Source: an uncultured Candidatus Saccharibacteria bacterium
GTDB lineage: Bacteria > Patescibacteriota > Saccharimonadia > Saccharimonadales > Saccharimonadaceae
Assembly: GCA_947302975.1 (NCBI GenBank)
Contig: CAMYXA010000001.1
Location: 42,086-106,085 of the forward strand
Reading direction: 5' to 3'
DNA: 64,000 nucleotides
In this document: positions 1 to 9,160 of the stretch, piece after piece
Numbering within the stretch: position 1 is the first letter of the stretch
Layout of the letters: every line of letters begins with the position of its first letter
Notes under the pieces: generated by a model
What the model saw: only the letters and a program-made list of their open reading frames with translations
What the model was told of the DNA's origin: nothing
Databases searched by the model: none
Translations under genes and position numbers: made by a program

Positions 1-838
1 TAGATTTTTTGTATTTGTTAGCAGATTCTAGGAGTTCTTCTTTGGAAATCCAGCCGTTTCTGAAGGCGATTTCCTCCGGGGCGGAGATTTGGATGCCTTG
101 GCGTTTTTGAATAACACGAACGTAGTCTGAAGCATCGGCAAGAGATTCAATGGTCCCGGTATCAAGCCAGGCAAAGCCACGATCTAGGAGTTGGACATCG
201 AGTTCGCCGCGATTCAAGTAGGCTTCGTTTAATGTAGTTATTTCGAGTTCGCCGCGCGCAGATGGTTGGACTTTTTTGGCTTCCTCAGCAACACCTGCTG
301 GATAGAAGTAGAGTCCGGTTACGGCATAGTTGGATTTTGGATTCTCTGGTTTTTCTTCAATAGAAATAGCTTTCCAGTTTTCGTCGAATTCGACAACACC
401 AAAGCGTTCTGGGTCGTTAACATGATAGCCAAAAACGGTGGCACGGTTCTCTTCGGTGGCATTTTTGACGGATTCACGAAGAGATTTTACGAAGCCGCTA
501 CCATAGAAGATGTTGTCACCAAGGACCATGGCACAAGCATCGTTACCGATGAATTCTTCACCGATGATGAAGGCTTGAGCTAGCCCATCTGGGGTTGGTT
601 GGACTTTATAAGACAAATTCACACCCATGCTTTTGCCGTCACCAAGAAGACGTTCGAAGTTTGGCAAGTCAGCAGGGGTTGAGATGATCAAAATATCACG
701 AATGCCAGCAAGCATCAAAGTTGCCAATGGGTAATAGATCATTGGTTTATCATAGACCGGGAGCATCTGCTTTGATGTTCCAAGCGTTAATGGATAGAGG
801 CGAGTGCCAGACCCTCCAGCTAAAATAATACCTTTCAT
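1..838 (-). CDS. rmlA: Glucose-1-phosphate thymidylyltransferase (3' end outside window)
   Basis: Reading the reverse strand from the ATG at 838 gives [18 protein letters not shown], the nucleotidyltransferase signature of RmlA, followed by [11 protein letters not shown] and VLGDNIFYG. About 279 codons are visible and the window edge cuts off the last few residues. The enzyme makes dTDP-glucose from dTTP and glucose-1-phosphate, the first step to dTDP-rhamnose, in the cytoplasm. It has its own promoter (TGGTATAAT on the minus strand at 861-869) and a Shine-Dalgarno AGGAG just upstream of the start. It follows two glycosyltransferases on the same strand, so it probably supplies sugar donor for a surface polysaccharide. 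The family assignment is firm; the end product rhamnose is inferred. Confidence 0.95.
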   Translation of the reverse strand, partial: MKGIILAGGSGTRLYPLTLGTSKQMLPVYDKPMIYYPLATLMLAGIRDILIISTPADLPNFERLLGDGKSMGVNLSYKVQPTPDGLAQAFIIGEEFIGNDACAMVLGDNIFYGSGFVKSLRESVKNATEENRATVFGYHVNDPERFGVVEFDENWKAISIEEKPENPKSNYAVTGLYFYPAGVAEEAKKVQPSARGELEITTLNEAYLNRGELDVQLLDRGFAWLDTGTIESLADASDYVRVIQKRQGIQISAPEEIAFRNGWISKEELLESANKYKKS

Positions 839-860
839 AGGACTCCTAGTTATCTGTTAT

Positions 861-869
861 ATTATACCA
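861..869 (-). promoter_or_regulatory. Extended -10 promoter of rmlA
   Basis: TGGTATAAT on the minus strand, about 22 nt before the rmlA ATG, with an AGGAG ribosome site between. It means rmlA can be transcribed apart from the glycosyltransferase operon upstream. Confidence 0.6.
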
Positions 870-886
870 TAAACAGGTAACAATTT

Positions 887-1735
887 CTATTCCAGGCCCC
901 AAATGCGCTCAAGATATTGTTCTTGTTTTATTAGATTCTTTTTTGATTTTGCAGTAAGTTCGACGGCCTCAGAAATAATACGGTGCATCTCCTTGGTCTC
1001 ATCTAGGTATTTCCTTTTGTCTGTAGTTTTAGTCACACTATCATGGTGGACGCAATAACGATTGAGTTTTTCATTAACGTAAGATATTTTTCCAATGAGC
1101 AAAAGTTGCACGTAAAAATACCAGTCTCCTGCAATGGAAAACCCTGCGGCCTTCTCTAGTATGTTTTCGTAACGAGAGTCATTCTTAAAAACGGCAGCGG
1201 ATACGTTTGGGATTGTGTTATAAATACACATTACGTCTTGGATTTCCTTTTTACCGTCCACGGTATATGATTTAGTCCAGTGACCGAGCCTCTTTTTCTC
1301 AAGTGTACGCCTCAAATTTCGTTTAAATAGTGGTTTGTTTTTTGGGTCAACCACTACAGATTCGGTGTACGAAATAAGAATGTCGTCGTCTTTTTTGAAT
1401 GGAGCTATGGCCTTTTCGAGAAAGCTCTTTTCGGCCAAGTCATCCACCTCGGCAATCCAGACATAATCAGAGGAGGCTGCTTTGAATCCTTTAGCCCATT
1501 GTTTACAGACACTGCCGCTATTTTCTTTATTGATAATTTTTTTGATTTTAATGTCGGGTTTTCGTTCCTTGATCTTTTTGATTTCTTCGTCAATCACTTC
1601 AAGGCTGTTGTCGGTCGAACAGTCATCAAGAAAGATAATCTCGTCTATTGGATGGGTTTGGTTCAAAATTGAATTAACTCTACGGCCGAGCAGTCTCGCA
1701 TAGTTATAGTTTGGAACTACAACTGATATACTCAT
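887..1735 (-). CDS. Family 2 glycosyltransferase
   Basis: A 282-residue GT-A fold enzyme. The N-terminus SVVVPNYNYARLL (residues 4-16), the metal and nucleotide region FLDDCSTDNS (35-44) and the DxD-like AEVDD (95-99) are typical of GT2 enzymes that add a sugar to a lipid- or polymer-linked acceptor. No membrane segment is evident, so it acts on the cytoplasmic face. Its ATG shares one base with the TAA of the upstream gene (TAATG), a sign of translational coupling. It resembles the N-terminal half of that upstream protein, suggesting a duplication. Donor and acceptor cannot be read from the sequence. Confidence 0.85.
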   Translation of the reverse strand: MSISVVVPNYNYARLLGRRVNSILNQTHPIDEIIFLDDCSTDNSLEVIDEEIKKIKERKPDIKIKKIINKENSGSVCKQWAKGFKAASSDYVWIAEVDDLAEKSFLEKAIAPFKKDDDILISYTESVVVDPKNKPLFKRNLRRTLEKKRLGHWTKSYTVDGKKEIQDVMCIYNTIPNVSAAVFKNDSRYENILEKAAGFSIAGDWYFYVQLLLIGKISYVNEKLNRYCVHHDSVTKTTDKRKYLDETKEMHRIISEAVELTAKSKKNLIKQEQYLERIWGLE

Positions 1736-3861
1736 TAGGCTTCCCTAATAAATCTTATAGTTTTCTTAACTAGACGCTTGGCCTTATTAATACCACGACG
1801 CCCAATCCACTGCTTAATTTCGCCCGTCACTTTTGGAGCACCATAACTGACTTTTTCCTTGATAGCTAAGTCTGCTTTTGTTGCCTCTTCTGAAGCGGTA
1901 ACTGGTGAGCTCTTGTAGACTTTCGGAATCTTAGCGGTATCATGTTTTTTGTTCGCAAACTCATCGTCAATAAATTTAAGGAACTGCTGATAGCCTTTTT
2001 CTAGTGGGCGATCCTTCATAAACTTCTGACCGGCTTTGCTCATTTTTTCTCGTAGCTTTTTATCGTCTAAGAGTTTGATTATCGCAGTTGCGATAGCAGC
2101 TGGGCTTGGTGTTGCAAGCATGCATGCATCATCTGGCAAATCATAGAGATTGTTTTCTTTATATAGCTCCACTACCGGTAAGCCTGCGGCCATCATTTCG
2201 AATGGGATACGGGATGGGTTTGAGGCGCTCATACAAACACCAACGGAGCATTTGTTGTATAGTTCGTTACATTTTTGAGGAGTGATAGTGCCGAGGTGTT
2301 CAACCTTGAGATTCTTAATGTTTCTTTTGGCGGAGCCATAAAGATAGATTTTCGTGTCTGGGCGGAGTTTCTGAACGATTTGCAAAGCACGCAATGCGAT
2401 AGTGTCAGCACGCCTTGGTTTTCCCGGTTGAAAAATTAGACAAAGAGCGTTCTCTTTTTTGGTATCAATTGAGTGGTAGGTATCAAGATCAGCGCAGAAA
2501 TCAAAGCAACCAGTCGGCATGTTATACTCAGTACGCATTTTATTGGAAAGCCATTTTCCGATTGTGACACCTTTTAGCCCGAGACTATAGGAGTATTCAG
2601 CGGTCATATATTTTCCGCCCATTGAGAAGAACCAAGGTTCAAAATCTTGGATAAAGTACACTTTGTGTTTTGCGGAGGTTCTTGAGACTGGTTCAGCCGT
2701 ATTCCAGCCCGTTGCTATAACCATGTCATATTCCCTTACCATATCAAAGCCACTAAATACGTCACCCTTGAACTCGCCATAGAATGCAACAAGACGATCA
2801 TAGATGGCGGTTGCTGGCTCATTTGATAATGATTCCACATAAATATCACATTTGTAGCCGTAATCGATTAAGCGGTTGACGTTTTGCAGGATGGTACGGT
2901 GCCCACCAGAGCCTTCAGCGAACCATGGCACTAGCCAGGCGATTTTTCCCTTGTCTCCTTTGTTCTTTTCGTTAGTTGTAAATCCCATGCCATTCCTCCT
3001 TACCATTTGCCATTTAATTTGTTCTTTATTCAAGTGGTATTTGTCTTTCATGCGATCCTGAACAGCAATCACCTCTTCATATTCAACGAGACGATTGATG
3101 ACGGTTGAGGCTGAGCCTTTATTGTGTTTTCGATAATAGTTGTATGGCTTTGCACTATAGGCGATTTTGCCTTCTTCCATAATACGAGAATAAATATACC
3201 AGTCTCCGGCGATCTTGTACTTTTCGGCCTCTTTAAATATACCCAAACATCGTTTTTCGTTTTTCCAGACCACACAAGAAACGTTCATGATATAGATTTG
3301 GCCGCTTAGGTAGTTAACGATCTCTTCTTTACCGTTCGCAACATAATCATTGCTCCAGTGACCACATTTCCACATATCTGCCCAGTCAGTACAGGTTCTG
3401 CTCCAGACTTTGTTGTTTTGGTCGATTCTATATGAGTCGGAGAAGAATAGCCTAATATCTTCGTCTTTCTCCATTTTTTCCATTGCGGTTTCTAGGAACC
3501 TGGAATCGCAACTATCGTCGGCTTCTGCAATCCAGAAATAATCTCCTGTTGCGCTCTTGAGTCCTTTTTGCCATTGGGCAAAAACACACCCGCCGCTATT
3601 CACTTCATTTGGAATAAAAATAGTTTTGATCTTTGGGTATTTTTTATTAACTTCTTTGAGTTTTCGCCTAATGACTTCCTGACTATTATCCTTGGATGCG
3701 TCATCCAACACGATTAATTCCGCGATCGGATATGTTTGCCTCACTACGGAATCAATTCTTTCCTCTATAAAGTCTTCGTAATTATAGTTAGGAATAATGA
3801 CGGAAATCTTCTTGTTTGCCTTTTTGGCACGGTGTTTTTGAGTATAAATATTTACCTTCAT
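1735..3861 (-). CDS. Two-domain glycosyltransferase (GT2 + WsaF-like GT4)
   Basis: A 708-residue fusion. Residues 18-290 are a GT2 domain (VIIPNYNYEDF, VLDDASKDNS, AEADDS). Residues about 300-650 are a GT-B domain of the GT4 type; YFIQDFEPWFF near 415-430 resembles the WsaF rhamnosyltransferase motif, and SRIPFEMMAAGLPVV is the usual donor-binding glutamate region. The tail is basic (KRLVKKTIRF), perhaps membrane-associated. It is the first gene of a minus-strand unit leading to a second GT2 gene and rmlA. Its -10 box TGATATAAT (3871-3879) ends 9 nt before the ATG. A rhamnose donor is inferred from the WsaF likeness and from rmlA. Confidence 0.82.
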   Translation of the reverse strand: MKVNIYTQKHRAKKANKKISVIIPNYNYEDFIEERIDSVVRQTYPIAELIVLDDASKDNSQEVIRRKLKEVNKKYPKIKTIFIPNEVNSGGCVFAQWQKGLKSATGDYFWIAEADDSCDSRFLETAMEKMEKDEDIRLFFSDSYRIDQNNKVWSRTCTDWADMWKCGHWSNDYVANGKEEIVNYLSGQIYIMNVSCVVWKNEKRCLGIFKEAEKYKIAGDWYIYSRIMEEGKIAYSAKPYNYYRKHNKGSASTVINRLVEYEEVIAVQDRMKDKYHLNKEQIKWQMVRRNGMGFTTNEKNKGDKGKIAWLVPWFAEGSGGHRTILQNVNRLIDYGYKCDIYVESLSNEPATAIYDRLVAFYGEFKGDVFSGFDMVREYDMVIATGWNTAEPVSRTSAKHKVYFIQDFEPWFFSMGGKYMTAEYSYSLGLKGVTIGKWLSNKMRTEYNMPTGCFDFCADLDTYHSIDTKKENALCLIFQPGKPRRADTIALRALQIVQKLRPDTKIYLYGSAKRNIKNLKVEHLGTITPQKCNELYNKCSVGVCMSASNPSRIPFEMMAAGLPVVELYKENNLYDLPDDACMLATPSPAAIATAIIKLLDDKKLREKMSKAGQKFMKDRPLEKGYQQFLKFIDDEFANKKHDTAKIPKVYKSSPVTASEEATKADLAIKEKVSYGAPKVTGEIKQWIGRRGINKAKRLVKKTIRFIREA

Positions 3862-3870
3862 TCTTGCTCA

Positions 3871-3919
3871 ATTATATCATAAGGAGACTTTTAAATTCGC
3901 CTGGATAAAATGCTATAAT
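3871..3919. promoter_or_regulatory. Divergent -10 boxes for two glycosyltransferase genes
   Basis: On the minus strand TGATATAAT (3871-3879) ends 9 nt before the ATG at 3861. On the plus strand TGCTATAAT (3911-3919) ends 6 nt before the ATG at 3926. Both spacings place transcription starts at or next to the start codon. Confidence 0.6.
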
Positions 3920-3925
3920 GATCTT

Positions 3926-5965
3926 ATGGAGCTCAAAGGGAAAAATGTTTTGATCACGCAAAGTGCTTTGCGCAGTTTTGGCGGATCAGAAATAGTAACG
4001 CTTGAACTAGCCAACTATTTCAAAAGTATTGATGCAAAAGTTAAAGTGTTCACCTGGTACTATAGTGAACCGATCAAGAGCGAGTTTGAAAAACATCATA
4101 TCGATGTCACAACAGATGAAGACGATCCCTTTTTCGAAAATGTTGATTTTGTTTGGGTACACCATCAGGTCTTGCCGATTTCCATGGTGCAAGATTTAGG
4201 GAAAAAGCGCAAGAAACCAACTTTTGTCTTCTTTCATATGTCTTATATGGAAGATTTATACCTTGAGCAGCCTTATGTTCTGAACCTCGAGAAGAAGTTA
4301 TCTGATAAAAGCATTTTTGTTTCCGAAGAGGCTATGGCCATGAATGTAAAAAAATGTAGCGATGCCTTTAGGGATCCTTCTGTCTTCAGAAATTTTTCAC
4401 CAGAAGAATTTGTCATTCATCTAGTCAAAAACGAAACCCTAAAAAAGGTAGGAATAGTATCAAACCGTCCACCAAAAGAGGTGCTTGATTCTATTGAGCT
4501 GTTCAAGGCCAAAGGAGTTGAAGCAGAGCTTATCGGCCGTACTTCTAAAACTTATGAACTTATCACTCCGGATGTCCTAAATAGATATGACTGCATCATT
4601 ACGATCGGTAAGACAATACAATACTGCCTTACTTCCAATATTCCAACGTATCTATATGATCGTTTTGGTGGATGCGGATTTATAACTCATGACAACTTCA
4701 AGAAAGCCATGGGTACAAATTTTTCAGGCAGAGGTTTCGATAAAAAAACCGCTTCAAAGATTGTCTCCGAAATTATCAATGGTTACAGTTCCGCCAGAGA
4801 GTATCAAGAAAAAAATCTAGAGTTCTTCCAGGAACAATTCTCGCTGAGCAATAATCTTACTAAACTACTTAATGACATTACGCCAAGGACAAAGGAAGTT
4901 TTTGACTCGGAATACATAAATCATGTCATTGCTGCAGAAACATTAGTAAAGAATAAAATCGTTGCAGAGAATGGCCTTTCTATCGTCTTGGAAGATAATA
5001 AAAAGTTGCAAGACGCAATTAACGACCTAAATGCCGTCATCAACAGAATGAACAGTTCTAGGATCATAAGAATCGACAGAAAGCTCCGCTCCATTATTAA
5101 GGCACCATTAAGGGTTCTTAAGAAAAAACCTGCCAAAGTTTCCAATGTTGTAGAAATTAATAAAGACGATTTCGAATTTACTACATTAAAGAAAGGTCGT
5201 TATAAGATTATCGGTCTCGTGCTAGAGCGTAACGAGTCTCTTATTCTAAAAGACACTCTTGATTCCCTTTGCAAGATTGTTGATGGATTCGTCCTGCTCG
5301 ATGACTGTTCAGATGATGACAGTTTGAATATTGCTAAGAACCATCCAAAATGCTTAGCCGTTATCAGACACAAAACACATGCGGCTGGCGATAGGAGCGC
5401 TCAAGAAAGTATCCACCGAGAGTTGCTTTTGCAACAAGCAAGAAAATATCATCCAGCCTGGCTTGTTTATCAGGATGCCGACGAAAGAATCGACGATCCA
5501 GCCGCAGTTAGGAAGTTTCTCACTCAACACATGAACGATGATTCTATTTCTGGAATTCGCCTGTCGCTGTTTGATGCTTATATGACAGAAAAAGATCAAA
5601 AATCTTACCAAGGTGGCCCGCTTCTTAACTTTAGAAAATATTTTGGCCAAGAGCGAAGAGATATTCTAATGATCTGGAAAAATAAAAAGAAGATTACCTT
5701 TGCCACCAAGCTCGTTGCGAGAGAACCAGACTTAGTTGATGAGTCTAAATTGATTACTAAATTTTATGTTCAGCACTATGGGAAATCACTTGGCATAGAA
5801 CATTGGGAGGAAACCTGCGATTATTACATTAACCATTTCCCTCAATACGCAGCAAAATGGGCAGCGAGAAAAGGAAAAGGCGTACACAAGAAGCTATCTG
5901 ATTTTGACACAGAATTACAAACCTGGGAACAGGTTAAAAAATCTGGCGGAATCAAGATTAATTAA
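3926..5965 (+). CDS. Two-domain glycosyltransferase (GT4-like + GT2)
   Basis: A 679-residue protein. Residues 1-330 have a GT-B N-terminus (NVLITQSALRSFGGSE, the usual glycine-rich nucleotide loop) but a weak donor-site half. A lysine-rich, partly coiled region follows (about 370-420). Residues 430-679 form a GT2 domain with FVLLDDCSDDDS (454-464) and QDADER (about 515-520) as the DxD region. It is transcribed away from the other glycosyltransferase operon from a promoter 6 nt before the ATG, with no Shine-Dalgarno. The 3' end overlaps the convergent LGFP gene by four bases (TTAA). Probably a surface-glycan polymerising or extending enzyme; the substrate is unknown. Confidence 0.78.
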   Translation: MELKGKNVLITQSALRSFGGSEIVTLELANYFKSIDAKVKVFTWYYSEPIKSEFEKHHIDVTTDEDDPFFENVDFVWVHHQVLPISMVQDLGKKRKKPTFVFFHMSYMEDLYLEQPYVLNLEKKLSDKSIFVSEEAMAMNVKKCSDAFRDPSVFRNFSPEEFVIHLVKNETLKKVGIVSNRPPKEVLDSIELFKAKGVEAELIGRTSKTYELITPDVLNRYDCIITIGKTIQYCLTSNIPTYLYDRFGGCGFITHDNFKKAMGTNFSGRGFDKKTASKIVSEIINGYSSAREYQEKNLEFFQEQFSLSNNLTKLLNDITPRTKEVFDSEYINHVIAAETLVKNKIVAENGLSIVLEDNKKLQDAINDLNAVINRMNSSRIIRIDRKLRSIIKAPLRVLKKKPAKVSNVVEINKDDFEFTTLKKGRYKIIGLVLERNESLILKDTLDSLCKIVDGFVLLDDCSDDDSLNIAKNHPKCLAVIRHKTHAAGDRSAQESIHRELLLQQARKYHPAWLVYQDADERIDDPAAVRKFLTQHMNDDSISGIRLSLFDAYMTEKDQKSYQGGPLLNFRKYFGQERRDILMIWKNKKKITFATKLVAREPDLVDESKLITKFYVQHYGKSLGIEHWEETCDYYINHFPQYAAKWAARKGKGVHKKLSDFDTELQTWEQVKKSGGIKIN

Positions 5966-8190
5966 TTATTGCAGATTTTACCTTTTTCAAATGATTGGCA
6001 GCCATTCGTAACGCCGCTCGTTGGGAATCCGTAGGTACCATCTACTGAGCCGCTTGTAATATATTTAGCACGTATTTCCCCGCTATTTTCCCATGCGCCA
6101 TGCTTCGGGCTATAGATAATGACACCGTTTTCAAACAATTGGACGCATGCGCCATCGTGGCCAATATTACAGTTTACTACTCCAGACGGAAGACCTAGTG
6201 AGCTATTAGTACCACCTATTTCGGCATAGCGTTTATAGATGGCGCTTGGAACAATGTGGGTACCGTTTTTGGCTTGAGCAATAATTGCACCGCCCTCAAA
6301 TTGTTGAGAACAGGCTCCGTTGCCACCAACATTACATTCTTCTTCGCCAGTTGGAAAACCAAGTTCACCGTCAATACTACCCTGAGCTATATATCGGCTT
6401 CGAATCATGCCGAAGTTTTCCCAGGTACCAGTTTCATCGTTACTGATAATTACGCCGTTTTCAAAGGCTTGTACACATGCACCATCATGGCCGATATTAC
6501 AGTTGACATCAACAAATGCGTCTCTTAGATATTGTTTGGTTTCGATATATCTTTGAATAATTTCCTTTTTGGTGCTGTAGGTATTGTTGCCGATTTCTGC
6601 GATGCTGCCGTTTTCAAATTCCTGATAGCAGACGCTTCCATCTTTAGAACATTGCTCGCTATTGGTTGGAAAACCAAATATGCCATCAACAGAGCCTGAG
6701 GAGACGTAGCGAGCTCTTGTTTCGCCACCGTTTAGCCACGTGCCATTGGATGGGTGATGAATAATCACACCGTTTTCAAAGACCTGGACACATGCGCCGT
6801 CGTGGCCAATATTACAGTTCGAGTCACCGATCGGCTTTCCGGTTTTCTCTTCCATCTTTTTATATTCGGTGTAGATTTCGTTTTTGATAACAAAGTAGCG
6901 TCCGTTTTCCAGGATAATCGTATAGTTTTCAAACTTTTGGACACAGTTTTTGCCTTCGCAGGTAGCGTCTTCCTGAGGTATGCCCAGTGTTTCTTTTGCG
7001 CTCTTATATCTTTTTAGGATTTCGTTCGGAATGATCCAGGCGTCATTGTTCCTAGAAACAACCATGCCACCTTCGAATGATTGAGTACAATTTTTGTTGT
7101 TCTTATCACATTCTTGTGGTCCTTTCGGGAAACCGAGTGGACCATCGATTGTTTTTGCGGCGATATGTTTTTTACGGATTGCACCAAATGATTCCCATGC
7201 ATTATATTCTTCAGAATATATAATGGTGCCGTTTACGTACGCTTGGACACAAGCACCCTTGTGACCGATCTCACAGTTTGTTGTTCCGATTGGTGCGCCT
7301 AACGGACTGTTCTTTTCACCAAGGGTTTTATATCTCATTTTAATTGAGCCAACTGCACCAATTTCAGTTGGATCACCAAACCAATCGCTAAAATATGCGT
7401 AGAAATTGCGGTTGCCGTAGGCGCCGCAAGGGGCGGTGCCGGTGCCGGCGGCGATAGCGGCGGCGTTTGGCTGATACGGGGTGTAGCGATAAAGAGATGA
7501 GGTGGCAAGGTTTTCAATATTCACGATTGAGCCACCACAAGCTGCGTTCGGGCTATACTGAACATAATTTTCGCCGAGAGGATAGTTGGTCCAGCCACCA
7601 TCCAAAACTTCGCGGAAGAGCCAGGCGGCTTTTCTGAGCTGATTCTTGAAGCCAAAGTATTGAGAGCTGCATGGAGCGGTGTCTGGGCAGCCAAAGCCGG
7701 TCATGGTGCGATAATCATAATTATTCGGGATCGGATCCGTGATGAGACCAGACTCTTTTTGAATTAGAACAATAAGAACCTGAGGATTAATTTTGTATTC
7801 ATTGGCAGTTTCGTAAATGATTTCGGCAGCGGTTTTGCCTTCACCGATAGTTTCGCCATCTCCGAATAATTCTTCGGAGATACAAACAAAGTGATTATCT
7901 TTCCAGTGCCAGCGCACGCCTGGGTTTAAGCGAACCAATTCGTCATAGTAAGCGCGGTTACGATTGTCGCAAGGATTCTTTTTAGTGAGGAAAGCCTGAA
8001 TTTCGTCTTTGGTCATGGAGCGGTAGTTAGACATCACATAATCGCTAATGATGTTTCCTGGCCTAAACTTTGAGAGATCTGCAGCTTCTACGTCGCGGTT
8101 GCTGCGGTTAATTAAAAATGCAAAAGATACGACAGCCACAAAAATACCAAGACAAAGCGGAAGAATGCGTTTGTCTCGGCGGCGCGTCAT
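5962..8190 (-). CDS. Secreted LGFP-repeat cell-wall protein with lysozyme-like N-terminal domain
   Basis: 742 residues. An N-terminal hydrophobic stretch (about 9-27) is a signal or anchor. Residues 40-270 carry VLIVLIQKESGLI around residue 146, like the catalytic glutamate region of soluble lytic transglycosylase-type folds. Residues 275-742 are a run of LGFP-type repeats (SPLGAPIG, GPLGFPKG, SSLGLPSG, YGFPTSG), many with a conserved GHDGACVQ(V/A/L)FENGVII core and paired cysteines, a module known to bind cell wall in Actinobacteria. Its ATG overlaps the TGA of the upstream anchored protein (ATGA). The N-terminal enzyme activity is an inference from one motif; the repeat call is secure. Confidence 0.82.
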   Translation of the reverse strand: MTRRRDKRILPLCLGIFVAVVSFAFLINRSNRDVEAADLSKFRPGNIISDYVMSNYRSMTKDEIQAFLTKKNPCDNRNRAYYDELVRLNPGVRWHWKDNHFVCISEELFGDGETIGEGKTAAEIIYETANEYKINPQVLIVLIQKESGLITDPIPNNYDYRTMTGFGCPDTAPCSSQYFGFKNQLRKAAWLFREVLDGGWTNYPLGENYVQYSPNAACGGSIVNIENLATSSLYRYTPYQPNAAAIAAGTGTAPCGAYGNRNFYAYFSDWFGDPTEIGAVGSIKMRYKTLGEKNSPLGAPIGTTNCEIGHKGACVQAYVNGTIIYSEEYNAWESFGAIRKKHIAAKTIDGPLGFPKGPQECDKNNKNCTQSFEGGMVVSRNNDAWIIPNEILKRYKSAKETLGIPQEDATCEGKNCVQKFENYTIILENGRYFVIKNEIYTEYKKMEEKTGKPIGDSNCNIGHDGACVQVFENGVIIHHPSNGTWLNGGETRARYVSSGSVDGIFGFPTNSEQCSKDGSVCYQEFENGSIAEIGNNTYSTKKEIIQRYIETKQYLRDAFVDVNCNIGHDGACVQAFENGVIISNDETGTWENFGMIRSRYIAQGSIDGELGFPTGEEECNVGGNGACSQQFEGGAIIAQAKNGTHIVPSAIYKRYAEIGGTNSSLGLPSGVVNCNIGHDGACVQLFENGVIIYSPKHGAWENSGEIRAKYITSGSVDGTYGFPTSGVTNGCQSFEKGKICNN

Positions 8191-8738
8191 AGTGAGACCG
8201 AACCTTCGATGCGTCCGGTTTTGTCACCAGAAGCGAGATTAATAATAATTTTGTAATTTCCGCTTGCGAAGCCGGCGCGAGGGACGTTGAAGCCTTCGCA
8301 GGTTGAGGTTGAAACGTCGGCGATGAGGTTGGCGGTTGTGCTGTAGGCAGTGGCGCCGTCCTTTTCGAGATAGAGCGAGCAAGTTCCCTCGCCAAGGTAT
8401 TGGTCGATATTTACGCGAATGATAATATTCGAAGAGGTTGCTCCGGCATAGGTTATGGCGCCGGTTAGGGTGTTGTATGTGTTTGGATCTTTGCCTTCAT
8501 ATTTTTGGACTGGGTCTTTTCCGGTCGTGATTTGGTCTGGTTCTGGGTCTTTTTCTGGTGTTGGCTCTGGATCCGAACCACCTTTACCATCAACAATGAC
8601 AGTTGATGGCTCCGTATCTTTTGGAGCGTCTTTATCTTTGAAGCAATAAACATAAATCACGGCGGCTACCGTTGCAACGGCCGCTAAAAGCAATATAGTA
8701 AAGATGATTTTTCCGGTTTTTTGTTTTTTTCTTCGCAT
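8187..8738 (-). CDS. Membrane-anchored acidic/proline-rich extracellular protein
   Basis: 183 residues. A lysine-rich start is followed by a transmembrane helix (about 9-33), then a spacer rich in Asp, Pro, Glu and Lys (45-85), typical of a wall-spanning linker, then a small C-terminal domain of about 95 residues with two cysteines and predicted beta strands. No family was recognised. A strong Shine-Dalgarno AAGGAGGA precedes the start. It is translationally coupled to the LGFP protein, so both probably act at the cell wall. Confidence 0.72.
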   Translation of the reverse strand: MRRKKQKTGKIIFTILLLAAVATVAAVIYVYCFKDKDAPKDTEPSTVIVDGKGGSDPEPTPEKDPEPDQITTGKDPVQKYEGKDPNTYNTLTGAITYAGATSSNIIIRVNIDQYLGEGTCSLYLEKDGATAYSTTANLIADVSTSTCEGFNVPRAGFASGNYKIIINLASGDKTGRIEGSVSL

Positions 8739-8773
8739 GAGGTAATCCTCCTTGGAGTAAGCATAACAGAAAT

Positions 8774-8794
8774 CACCTCTTTTGTAAAGAGGTG
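8774..8794 (-). terminator. Hairpin after the LexA-like gene
   Basis: CACCTCTTT, a TGT loop, then AAAGAGGTG: a perfect 9-bp inverted repeat between the LexA-like stop and the next gene. On the minus strand it is followed only by ATTTCTGTT, so it is a weak terminator or possibly a protein-binding palindrome. Confidence 0.45.
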
Positions 8795-8803
8795 GAGACG
8801 CTA

Positions 8804-9130
8804 TTATTCAGACAAATCGAGTTCTAAAATCGCAGCAGCACGCTTCAAGATTTCCTGCTCTTCTTCGCTTGCAGTTTCGAGCTTGGCATTGAACAATTTC
8901 ACAGTTTCTTCGTGCTTAAAATCGACTAGCTCGAGAGAGCGGGCAGCACCAGGAACTTTTTTGATAACACCTTTTTCGACAAGATTGTCGATATGTTCGG
9001 CGACGGCGGAGACTGAAGAAAGATTTAGACCAGCCATGATTTCACGATAGGTTGGAGAAATAGAATTCTCTTTCGTGAATTCGTCGATGAAGTTCAGAAG
9101 CGCGATTTGTTTCTTCGTTAGTTTAACCAT
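8804..9130 (-). CDS. LexA-type winged-helix DNA-binding protein lacking the peptidase domain
   Basis: 108 residues from the preferred start MVKLTKKQIALL; a start five codons earlier is possible but would lie within the -10 region. Residues 1-70 match the LexA N-terminal domain (LTKKQ..LLNFI, SPTYREIMAGLNLSSVSAV, HIDNLVEKGVIKK, then PGAARSLEL). The S24 autopeptidase with its Ser/Lys dyad and cleavage site is absent, replaced by a short acidic helix (EEEQEILKRAAAILELDL). It therefore cannot self-cleave like SOS LexA. TGTATAAT lies 6 nt before the ATG, giving a probably leaderless mRNA. Divergent from the LCP gene with 30 bp between start codons; regulation of that gene is an inference. Confidence 0.82.
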   Translation of the reverse strand: MVKLTKKQIALLNFIDEFTKENSISPTYREIMAGLNLSSVSAVAEHIDNLVEKGVIKKVPGAARSLELVDFKHEETVKLFNAKLETASEEEQEILKRAAAILELDLSE

Positions 9131-9136
9131 ATATAT

Positions 9137-9153
9137 ATTATACATGCTATAAT
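9137..9153. promoter_or_regulatory. Overlapping divergent promoters between LexA-like and LCP genes
   Basis: Minus-strand TATAAT occupies 9137-9142 and plus-strand TGCTATAAT occupies 9145-9153, inside a 30-bp gap between the two ATGs. Each promoter's -35 region must lie inside the other gene's first codons, so simultaneous firing is unlikely. Confidence 0.6.
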
Positions 9154-9160
9154 AGGGCTA

